Part shown: positions 10,526 through 21,400 of the stretch, one piece after another
How the letters are laid out: the number at the start of each line of letters is the position of its first letter
Position numbering within the stretch: the stretch's first letter is position 1
Assembly (NCBI RefSeq): GCF_037126465.1
Contig: NC_088201.1
Span: 1,803,001-1,867,000, forward strand
Direction of reading: 5' to 3'
Length of the DNA stretch: 64,000 nucleotides
Source of the DNA: Ornithodoros turicata
Lineage: Eukaryota > Arthropoda > Arachnida > Ixodida > Argasidae
The notes under the pieces: generated by a model
Databases searched by the model: none
Told to the model about the DNA's origin: nothing
Seen by the model: only the letters and a program-made list of their open reading frames with translations
Position numbers and translations under genes: made by a program

Positions 10526-11682
10526 CTGAAGCTGGAGAACTCCCGGTGGAGGTCCTCCGTGAGCGGGAAACGGCTCGACACTTCCTACGTTTGCGTGCGA
10601 ACGTTCCCCGTCACCCACTCCTCAGGAAAATTCGATACCGTCCTGAAAGTGATTTCCATTGCGTTGCGCAGAGGACACGCCACGCTCTCACCGGCTTCAC
10701 ACCTACGACTGTCACACCGCCGAACGCCCCCTGGTCTCTGCCTGTGCCACCCACCTGCCCACGTCTTCCTGACCTCCAGGTCCGCAGAGCTCAGGTTCCC
10801 CCTCAAGTCCTTCGAGCCCATTTTTATGCTCTCGTAGACGCGAAGTTTTCCACCTCTACCGTCGCTTACACCGATGGCGCATCTCGAAATGGCAAGTCCG
10901 CGTCAGCATTTGTCATCCCCGACGAAGACGTAGTTCAAGGACGTCGCCCTTGGCATTGTACATCATCCACAGCTGCGGAACTCTACGCCATACTTTTCTT
11001 TTTGCAGCACGTCGTTCCATTCCCACCCCGGACTGACTTAGCATCTGCGCTGCAAGCAGTTGAACATTCTGGTATCTCCTCCGCCCCGTTGGTTATGGAT
11101 ATGTTAACCACTTACAAACTTGTCTACGAAGCAGGACATAGGCTCGCTCTCCAATGCGTTCCCGCCCATTGCAGCGTCGAAGGCAATGAACTGGCGGACA
11201 GCGCCGCCGAAGCAGCTCTCTCGTCTCGGACACGGACGCGTATTGCACCGCTGAGAGGCGATCGGCGGTCCATACTTCGAAGCCTCGTGACTCCTCTGGC
11301 TACCCGCCAACGGACCGCCGACATACTACACCCCGCCATGCTGAGCAGAGTTGACCCAGCGCTCGCTTTCCGCATGCCAGCATATATCTCTCGTCAAGAC
11401 GCCGCATTAGTTCATCGAATGCGCCTCGACGTGGCCTTCACAGCACAGTGGCGCTACCGCTTGAGACAAGTTAACTCTCCCCACTGCAGTCGCTGCGGTG
11501 CTGTTGAAGATCTCGAGCACATTCTTCTCCATTGCCCACACTACTACCCTTTCCACCTCCCTCAACGAGCTAGACCCCCGTCCCCTCACATAATTGCTTG
11601 GCCCCATCCAGCTCACCAACGCTCTGTCCTCAAGGCTCTCTTCGCCTTTTTGGACGCCACAGGACTTGGATCCTCATTGTAA
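10501..11682 (+). CDS. RNase H and zinc-knuckle part of the non-LTR element
   Basis: A 393-codon open frame holds the C-terminal part of the retrotransposon polyprotein. The RNase H domain is at residues about 120-250: AYTDGASRNGKSASAFVI (first Asp), TAAELYAI (Glu) and CVPAHCSVEGNELADSAAE (His/Asp end). The third acidic motif, normally DS in a SDS-like block, seems lost: the sequence reads TDLASALQAVEHS, as if a few codons were deleted. Near the C-terminus CSRCGAVEDLEHILLHC is the zinc motif seen after RNase H in many arthropod non-LTR elements. The frame follows the RT frame by a frameshift, so the ATG at 10501 is unlikely to be a natural start. Confidence 0.75.
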   Translation: MAETRQVLAEAGELPVEVLRERETARHFLRLRANVPRHPLLRKIRYRPESDFHCVAQRTRHALTGFTPTTVTPPNAPWSLPVPPTCPRLPDLQVRRAQVPPQVLRAHFYALVDAKFSTSTVAYTDGASRNGKSASAFVIPDEDVVQGRRPWHCTSSTAAELYAILFFLQHVVPFPPRTDLASALQAVEHSGISSAPLVMDMLTTYKLVYEAGHRLALQCVPAHCSVEGNELADSAAEAALSSRTRTRIAPLRGDRRSILRSLVTPLATRQRTADILHPAMLSRVDPALAFRMPAYISRQDAALVHRMRLDVAFTAQWRYRLRQVNSPHCSRCGAVEDLEHILLHCPHYYPFHLPQRARPPSPHIIAWPHPAHQRSVLKALFAFLDATGLGSSL

Positions 11683-11779
11683 CGGGGCCCATTCCTTCAT
11701 CCAGCAATGGGGTAGGGTATCGCCCCCGGCGATGAAACTTCCCACCCTTATCCTGAAATAAAGTTGTTGTTGTTGTTAC

Positions 11780-12297
11780 CAGTGATGGCCACTAACTACT
11801 TCTACAGTAGTTTAACTATAACTTCTAACTACTTCGCGATGAAGTAGTTTAACTATAGTTCAACTGCTTTTCATGGGAGGTAGTTAAAACTACGTACTTC
11901 TTTAACTACTGCAACGTATTTTAGCTACATCTCTAACTACTTAACGTTGTCCATCAACACCAATCCCATTCTATAGTGTCCTTGGACACCTAAATATGAA
12001 TCACAAGCAGTGATATAGAAGTACAGATTTAATACACATGCACGGCACAATTGCTCTGCACCTCCGTTCTCATCAAACGAGTAGCTCAAGGGAAAAGTCG
12101 GAAGCACAATCGTGCCGTTAAGCTTGCGGCTAAATCAGAAGTAGTTGGCGCCTGCAGTAACCTAACTATTGTAGTTAACTACTCGAAATAGTAGTTTAAC
12201 TAGTAGTTGCCACTACATTTCTGCAAGTAGTTGATAAACTACCTGATTGTAGTTAAAAAGTAGTTAACTACATGTAGTTAACTACTGGCCATCACTG
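11780..12297. mobile_element. AACTACT-rich MITE, complete copy
   Basis: The 518-bp element starts CAGTGATGGCC and ends GGCCATCACTG (perfect 11-bp inverted termini). Sub-terminal AACTACT/AGTAGTT repeats lie on both sides of a unique core near 12040-12130. The core matches 60-180. No clear target duplication was found. The terminus resembles hAT-like nonautonomous elements. It sits directly against the 3' tail of the retrotransposon and about 200 bp upstream of the IR93a start. Confidence 0.75.
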
Positions 12298-12497
12298 CTA
12301 TATACAACACTAGTTCCTCTATACTTTCCAGGCAACAGGGATACCATTCTGAAATAAACATCTAGAAACTATCGATGGGTATACGATAAGCTTATTTCTC
12401 TTTGCCGCTATCTATTGGTTGAGGCGCGGCCACCTCTACCTTGACCGCGTCGCGGTATCGACCAAAAGTGCGATCCGTCGACCAGTCTTCTCCGGAG

Positions 12498-15400
12498 ATG
12501 GCTTTCAAGTGGCTGCTTCCTCTGGGCTTCCTGTTGCAACATGCTGCCTGCGTCGACATCACCGTCGGTGGGTACCCATTGTTTAGGGAAATATTTTCAT
12601 TCAACGCAGGTTCTCAGGCATGTCGACACATTTCAATGGACACTTTGGAAAGAGTTACAAATTATTTTTCGCATTATTGACGGAAGTCCAATGTACGTCC
12701 CTTTTGTCACTCGACAAAAAAGAAAAGGCTCCGAATTCTGTCCTGTTGTTGCGCGGTATGTGTGTCTATAAGTTAGCAACGCAAAAAAAAAAGAGAAAAA
12801 TAAAGACCTTGAGAGCTGGGAACACAAGGGCACTTACTATGCAAATATATCAAGTATATGAACACCTGGGCATTTATTGATCACCTGGTTACGCTCGACT
12901 GGACAACAAAATTATTCGCCTAATAGCCATTGCTGGTTCAGTCGTTTCCAAATCATGAAAGTGAGTGAAGTTGAACTTGATTCGTTTTGTTTGTAGCAGT
13001 CGTTCTCCGTCTCTTACAAACAAATCCTGCCATGAGCAATATAGTGGAGCTCCACTATCGGCTGTTGCCTAGTAGATGATAATAGACATTCTTGGTTCGT
13101 CTAAGATACGTCCTACGATCTCCACCTGCCTTCCAGCCAGGTAGCTCATTTCTTCACGCGTCAGTGCGTGAAGAACTGAAGTGCCTGAAAAGTGACTTGT
13201 TTGTTTCTCCCTTTCCCCCTAGCAACTGCTTTTAAGGGTTGCTGCCATTAAAGTCAGTTGATAGTGGAGCAAGTGTCGTGCACCCTTAAAAAGGAACTTC
13301 GCCTCATAGCACGCTCATAGCCAACCATCATGATACCGTTATCTGCCCTGATTTATTGAAAACGGGAGGCGCACGCCTTTTTTGTGACAATTGAACATCT
13401 GTATGCAATAAGGGGATAAGTCGAAAAATCCCCAACCGAGAAAAGGGGCCTGAGCTGATTGTCCGTTCCATTGACATACATGCACATCCCGTTTTTTTAC
13501 CGTCCTGTAGCGGGCCAATGAATTGCAATACGGTCCTAAATTTTCTTTTGGCAGGTACATACTGGTATGTAGATGTCATTGCAACAAACATACTAAAAAG
13601 AGGATAATTCGACTTATCCCCTTATTGCATACACAGGTGCAATTACGAACAGCAGAAGTGTCCCAAAAAAGGCGTACGCCTCCCGTTTTCAACAAATCAG
13701 GGCAGATAACGATACCATTCGAGGTGATGGTTGGCTAAGAGCGTGCCATGCGGCGAAGTTCATTTTTAAGAGTGTGTGTTTCTTTGTTCGTGCACGCTAA
13801 ACACAGAGCTTCACCGCATAGCACGCTGTGCGCCAACCATTGCCTCGAATGCTAGGGTTGTCGATTCTGATTCGAGGAGAGAAAGGGGCGTACGCCTTTT
13901 TGTGGCAATTTGGATATATGTATAGTAATTGCCACAAAAAGGCGTACGCCTCCCTCTCTCCTCGAATTAAAAGCGATATTCCTATCATCCGCGGCAATGG
14001 TTAGCGCACAGCGTGCTATGCGGTGAAGTTCTGTTTTTTAGAGTGTGTTTCGTGCTCCGGTTTTAATTCAGTCATGTATACCGTCCTGTATTAGGGTCCA
14101 CCAAGAGATATGTTCGTTTTCACACCGTCTGGTGAACACAACTACTTTATTTTTAGCATGAGGAATGGGGAGTTTCATCACCCGGGGTCTGGTGAAGAAA
14201 AAAAGAAAAAGGAAACACTTTTCGCACCGAAACAAGTTTGTGGCCAAATAAAATTGCCTCGTCTTTATTTCTGCAGCTCTGATAACGGACCCCACATTTC
14301 AGCTGGTCGGTGACAATGCCAAGGAACGACTATTGGAACTTGTGCAAAACTATAGCAGCGAACTGGGATCGGGTAACCGGTTCCGAGTGGTGGCCGATCA
14401 TGCCGAAGAGATCGAACAACTACCAGCCATCATGGGCAGTATGTTGAACCTTCTTTTCTACGGTTAATCTCGCACGGATATTTGCACCATATGAAGACCC
14501 AAGCACGATATGACGTTACTCTGGATCAAGCAAGATTTCCAAACTATACCGCTGGTGACCTTGCAGTGTGATAACTTGTCCCCTGGCACTCATTGACCTT
14601 TTCGTGAATTTCCGTGTTTTTTTCTTTGTTTTTTTTTCAATAGACCTCTACTCGAGAAACGTCATCATGACGTTGGTAGACAGACTGAGACCGAAACAGA
14701 TCGGAACGGGAGAGCTGGGTTCCACGAATGGACACTTGTTCGCTGCCTCCTATTGAAAGAAAAGTAGGACCGAAGGTCGCGTCCTTTTCAGAGACCATCG
14801 TAATCCCCTCAAGACCCTGGCTTTCGGGCGCGACCTTGTTCGCCGCTAGTTTCGAACGGAGTTCAACTCTACCAAATTCGTGGCGCTGTCGAACATTATG
14901 ACGTCATTTGTTTACAAACAGGTAGAAGTATATTGAGTTCCATTCAAAGCAGAACGACGGAAACACGTTATATTTATGTTGAGCTCGAGGGAAGACACAG
15001 TACGAAATCTGTCGTCCTTCAGTGTTTTCCGTCAAGCTCACTGAAACACCAGCTAGCTTGCCTACTCCTGTTATGCTCAACATTATATTATGCGTGCTGC
15101 TCGCGACTAAAGGTTATTTTGACAGCTTCCGGACTTAGTAAATGCTCGAATGAGAGTATACCACCTGTGGCAGTGTTTATATCTCCGCAAATTTTTAAAG
15201 CCCGTCCATAGAATGCCGTTTTCAGCATAATTCAGACGCTATTGGAATAACGATAACGCTACAAGACATCGATGTTGGTGTACTTGATGCAGAGAGCCTC
15301 CTGGACGGCGTGATCACTGTGCTCAACTGTGAGGAAACACGTGAAGCCTTTGAGCTGGTATCTGAGAAACTCCCCAAGACGTTCATGGTGTCTATCGTGG

Positions 15401-18400
15401 AGCCATTCTGCCCCAGGCTGGAGAAGTCCTACGTCCTCAATTTTCCCGTCCTCACCACACCTATGGACTTTGCCCCGCTCCTGGTGGATCTGCGCAACAC
15501 TGAAGCCATGAGGAACTGGAAGAGCATTGTTGTCCTCCACCACCCCAACTACAGTGAGTTGCGAACAAAACTGGCCCCAGCTGTGTTGCTCACAGTCGTT
15601 GTAATAACAGCGGTGGACCACGTGGAATCTTTGGCTAAGGCTCTAACGGGTCCTGGTCCTCGTGCGAAGGACGCAGCCATCGTCACCTACCGCACTTGCT
15701 ATAACGAGCCCTGCACAGATCCTGGCTCCTCCTTGGAGGATATCATCACGGTGTTCTCGGAGCAAATCCACGTGCGTAACTTCGTCATCCTTGGAGACCT
15801 GGATATGGTCAAGAAGACACTGACCAGGGTAAGAGTCTCTCAGGCTGCACACCCCGCGGTGTGCTGTCCTCAAGCATAGTGTTTCGCAGGAGACTCGTGT
15901 ACACAACGGGTGGATGATACTGCGATGTTGTCTCATGTAAATAAGATAATGTGTTCTTTGAGACTTCCATGTAGGAGGCATTCTCAAGACATGCTTCTCC
16001 TCTGGCCTGTATAGTTGAGCAATAGCGGCATGATGACGTTCCACCGGGAATACGTGGTGGCCATGACAGAGCCCGAAGACCAGGAGCTCGTGGACTTTGC
16101 CCGGGTCGTTCCCGACGGTGCCAATCTTCTACTTGCGTCGCCGGAAATGAAGTCGCAAGACTGCCCGGTACGTTCATGCAGCAGTATATACATGCCTTTG
16201 TAGACGAGAGTTGCTCCTGATAATCCCAGGTGGAACCAGGCTGTCACTTGCCCCTGGTTGTGGAGACGTTTGCACGCACAATTGGTGACAAGCTTCAGAA
16301 GGGCACTTACCGCACATCGCGGGAGTTCTTCACCACGAGCTTCATCTTCTCAAATACCTCGAGGGTAAGGATCGAGCAACAGTTGTTCTTTAATGTTGCT
16401 TCCACGTGCCAATATAACTGACCACGTATATCACAAGGCTGCACGTTGGCATTCAATATTATGCACCGTTTTAATTCCTGGGCTTTCTAAAGGACACTGG
16501 TGTCCTCAACTAAATACTGTTCTGCATGATGGGTGCGCTGCGTTTTCTGCTTTTCTAATGGGAATCAGAGTTGCGGAATCGGGTCTCCCATTCCGTTCCA
16601 ATTCCATTCCTTTCAGTTCCTCGGAGTGAAAAGGTATGGTCAGTTTCCACTCCTGGAATGGCTTGGCAACCAAATTTCATTCCGTTAATTCCCTCAGCAA
16701 AAGAAAAGGACCGGTAACCATGCTGGCAAGTCCAGCAGTGCCAGAGGAGATTGACATTACCAAGCACGGAAAAAGCACAAAGACGAGGTTATTTCACTCT
16801 TGACCGTGCGCAGGTGCGGTGTAAGGGGTGCGAGGGCAGAAACCAGCACGTTGAAACCAAAACTGCCACCGGGGCACCCAGACCATTCCATTCCCATTCC
16901 CGGGACAGTTTCCGCCATTCCATTCCAATTCCATTACGGGCTCTGCTAAATCCGGAATGATTCCGGAATCATTTCAACTCCGCAACCCTGATGGGAATCA
17001 CGATAATACGATTTTATTATTATTTTTTTTTTACTGCCAATAAATACGTTTTCAGTACAAGCTCGATGCAGTAGTGTGACTGTCATAGGGAACACCTGCT
17101 ACGATTCGAACGGCGCGCTCTTGTGCTACGAAGTAAACTATACGAAGGCTCTTTTAGTATGGGACATCACCTGGGGATTGTTTGTGCTATGCGTGTTAAG
17201 TGACGTTGAGCGTGCGTGACATACCAAGGACTTGGACCGACCTCAGTACAAATTAAAGTAAAACTAAAGTAGGAAAATTAAAGTAGGAAACTTAATTACT
17301 CGCTGTCACTTGATCTATTTTCTTTTGCGGTCACGCGCAGAGCCTACTCCTCGAGAGCCAGCGTTGTGCCCAGTGTGCCAGGTACGGATTCAAGACCGTG
17401 GCCAAGGTGCAGGGCAAACAAGAACTGACACCTATTGGCGAGTGGACGTTGGTGTCCGGCATCAAAATGGCCCATAAGAATCTTTTCCCCGGTATCATAG
17501 GCGACCTGGGAGGTCTGATGCTCACCATTGGAGTAATCAACGTAAGTTACCACGACGGACTAACCTCTGAGTCGATGCGAGAACGGTCACTACCATCAGT
17601 AAAACATCCATTTGGGCTTGTTGGTACACTTCCTTGACGATAAAAGCGCTAAAAGAGACAAACACACAGCGACCACCATATTATCATAAAATCACTCTCC
17701 CGTGGAGAGAAATTTGAACGGCGGAAGCCCCATTAAAGCGAACACTGCTTATACAAAAACCCCAACCCAGGCCTGCTGAGTACACGATAATCTATAGCAA
17801 TTGAAGAACCAGTAGCCTTCATACTGCACGGCTATGTCGGCTATAATCAAGCAGGTCGTCGTTTTGGCGCAAGTATACTCTAAGAAAAAAGGGCGTGGAA
17901 AGGTGGTAACTTCTATAGTTACCACCTAGATCAACATAGCGTCCGATAAAGGGTGTAAAAGGGTGGTAAAAGCAATTATCATATATCCAAATTGCTACAA
18001 AAAGGCGTACGCCCCCCTCACTCACCAAACCAGAAGTGGTAACCCTATCATTCGTGGCAGAGAGTGAGGTATAGCAGGTAGAACTTTGCAACCTTTTAGG
18101 CACAACATATGCGACAAATATTACCTCCTATAAGGTGTAACTGCTCCACCTTTCTTTTCTTTTTTTTCTGAGAGTGCAGTTCGCTGCCGATGGGAATTGC
18201 CACCCATGTATTTCATGACAGGATCCTCCGATGTCCATAGTGGAACTAGAGAGAGATGGCGTCACTGTCAAGAACGTCACCGGTACCATGGCTGACATTA
18301 TCCACGCCCTCTCCATCGGCCTCAACTTCACGTACGTCGTTTCTGCCGTCGTGTCGCAAACGAATGACCCGTGACTTTTCTCCCAGGTACCAATGGAAGG

Positions 18401-21400
18401 TACCCAAAGAAGCTATCCCTGGTCAGTTGGAGGATAGAGTATGGAACGGCCTTATTGGAATGTTGGAACGACGGGTAGAGTACCCTTCTATAATGTGTCA
18501 CACCCAACGAAAGAGGTGCCACCCTAATTCTACAGGGTGTCCAATCTAAATATGACCGTATTAAAAACATATATATCTATCACTTTTTTCGAGATGAAAT
18601 CAATTGCAATATAACATATGCTGAAGGGCACTCCTTAGGAGGGCATTAGCAGACTCCTAAGGCAATGTCTTAATTAACTTTCAATAATTAACTTTCTAAT
18701 TATAAAAGCTACGAAGTTGTTCCAATGAGAGCATTTGATCTCTTCACCAGATACAAAAGCACAAAATCCGTTCGATAGATCGTCCGCAAAAAATTCGTGG
18801 AGGAACACCATTTTGCCCTTCAGCTTATGCTATATTGCAATTGATTTCATCTCGGAAAAAGTGATAGGGATAAGTGATGCTAGGGGCGCTACTCATCGGC
18901 ACGCGAGATCTGCGCCACGATTGGACGATGGAAATTTGAATTCTGAACGCGCAGAAGCGTATGTACGACTACCGTAGCAGACGACAGCGATAGCTCCTAT
19001 GAAAAGGCGTAGAATGATGATGACAATCAACCTCAGAATGAAGCATCTGTGGAATATCCACTGCTTGTACAGAAATACTAATCTAAGCTGAAGTACAAAG
19101 TATCGTAGAAGTTGATGAAGCAATAACTGGGACGATGAGTAGCGCCACCGCTACCTTCCAACAATGCGGCGCTGGGAAGGGGCGCCTATGACAAGGTTGT
19201 TATAATCTAGTAGGTCATGGTCTTGACGAATAAGGCAGTCTGCTGCACCAACCGTTTCAGCCGTTACAGCTGTGCGCGCGGACGGCCAGGTCCTGGTATA
19301 AGTCCAGCATGTTTGTCCCGGCTCTTGCAAAATTTCATACACTCGCTGTAGTGACATGCAAGCACCACCATATTGTGCCTTCGTCCGATGGTGGATGTTG
19401 ATGGGTTTCACTCCTAAGGAAACGGATGATCTGTCCCGTTGCTCCTCCCTGGTGAAAAACCTGAAGCGGCCGGGGCAGCCATTTTTAATCCGTTGTCGCG
19501 TGCTTGCACATGCCACGCGAGGGTCGTAGAATACTACGCATAGACCTACTTGCAGCAAGGATGCAGGGTTTATTGAACCGTCCTCGTACATAGTGTGCTG
19601 TGCGTCTAAGGACAAAGGGGCGTCTTCCTTATTCAGACGACGGATCCACGCTATGGTAAACGAAGCACAATGAGAGCATCAGTCGAAGCAACGTAATAAA
19701 GTATGGACTTAGTACGTAATACTACACTCGAAGAAAAAAAAGGAATAATTTTAATCCTTTGCGGGACTAACTGCATTACCACAAAAAATAGTCCCTTTCG
19801 GGAGTAAAAGCACTGGAGTAAATGAATGTCATAGAGTGGAGACTGCACTTGACGCTCTGTTCTAAGAGTCCCGGGTACATAATTCGTGTACGTGCACGAA
19901 AATACTTTGAATCAAACCGTCAACCGTGATATATCGAGTGATATGAAATCTTGCAACATACATAGGGCCCAATTTGCGAAGAAAGAAGCGCAAACTGTTT
20001 CTTACTCTGTTTGGGTAGAAAATTTCTAAGTTGGCTGAGTTATGCAGTCTTATGCCATCAAATCGACCAAGAGCACATATTTATGTAGACTGTTGCATTT
20101 GGAAGACCATTTGCCAAGTTCAGTGACAATTTGCAGTCCTGGGGAGTAAATGTCGGGGTAAGGGGACTCAAAATTGGGAGTAAGTGCAGTCTAGGGGGAC
20201 TAGAGGCTGCAATTACTCCTCTCTTTTTTTCTTCTTCTTAGAGCGTAGGGGGGGGGGGACTGTGTAAAGTAGGCAGGAAATGCCAAGAAAGTGTTGGATC
20301 AACGAGCGAATGTTGTGCAATTCCAGGAAGCTGACATTGGCGCTTACGGCTTTTCCGTGACCAAGGAACGGGCCGAGGTAGTCAACTTCACTTCTGCATA
20401 TGATGAATCACCTTACAAGATCTTAGTCCCAAAGCCTCGGCCAAAATACAAATACCTTTTCTTGGATCCTTTCACCTGGGACGTGAGTCATACACACTCG
20501 CCTTTGCCCTTATTTATACGTTCTTCTTTGTGGTTCAGGAGAAAATGCATTTTTTTTTCAATATTGTGTATTCGATTCCGATTGTCCATTGGAAGCGTCC
20601 GAGCCGATTGAATAGTTCCGAAGGTCGTAAGCCCCGTTAACAATGGGAGTGTCGTACGAAGATGCGTTTATAAATCGAGGTCACCTGTTCATACCCCTTG
20701 TGTTCGGTTACGTAGCTACCCCTAGGAAACGCACTGAGAGTGGGATTTGTTTCGTCGTCTGGGGCCCCACTTTTACCGCCTTTTACTAGCTATTGGTGTG
20801 TTGTCAGTACTAAGAATATTGCAAAGCATTCTGTGAGGACACGCTGTCTTGCGTATCGACGAATCTTTTCGGAGCGCCTTAAATCTAGCCTACAGTATGC
20901 ATCCACACACTAAGAATATTTACGCCCATTTAGGTGTTTAAAGGGTGTATTTTGCAATTTACACCCTACAGCCAAAAGCAGACACCTATCCAGGTGCAAA
21001 GATGGTGTACTGTACAGTTTACACCCCACAGTCAAAATAGCAACACCTATCTTGGTGTAAAAATGGTGTACCGGCTGAGACAAAAGTTTGGGAAACGCAC
21101 GAGCGGCGTCAACCCTCTGAGGAGCGACATCCTGCGAAACAGGGACGTCCACTTGATCAGAGGGGGGCCAGTGGCTGTTATCACTTGTGATAAGGCTGCT
21201 TTCCATGCACATTCGAGGCTAGTGTCAACCATCCACATGTGAGTGAAAGTGCCCATTTCCGGTTTCAATTTCCATTTGTCCATGTTTCCATGTCCGTGCC
21301 TGAATAGTAGGAATAAATTAATATATTCAAAATGCATGTCAGCCTTTTACTTCCACCAGACGCATGGTTGTGGGTCCTCTGGTGGATGCACGCATAATGG

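Larger units (their letters stand above)
8600..11779 (+). mobile_element. I-like non-LTR retrotransposon, 5'-truncated
   Basis: Order on the + strand: end of an apurinic-like endonuclease (DSRGSDHFPIYI, 8640-8680), linker, reverse transcriptase, RNase H, a CCHC-type zinc motif, then a 3' UTR ending AATAAAGTTGTTGTTGTTA. The stop of the last ORF is at 11680-11682. An RNase H domain after the RT plus a short simple-repeat 3' tail fits the I superfamily (I, Ingi, LOA or Tad-like clades); the exact clade needs a tree. It is inactive: frameshifts near 9000 and 10440 and an in-frame TGA at 9428. Low decay implies a fairly recent insertion. A hAT-like MITE abuts its 3' end. The 5' boundary is uncertain, lying between about 8500 and 8630. 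Confidence 0.85.

Noticed and set aside
15226..15235. Earlier acceptor for IR93a exon 3 (TTCAG at 15221-15225)
   Set aside because: Using it gives ACA TAA, an immediate stop. The second TTCAG (15231-15235) keeps the frame.
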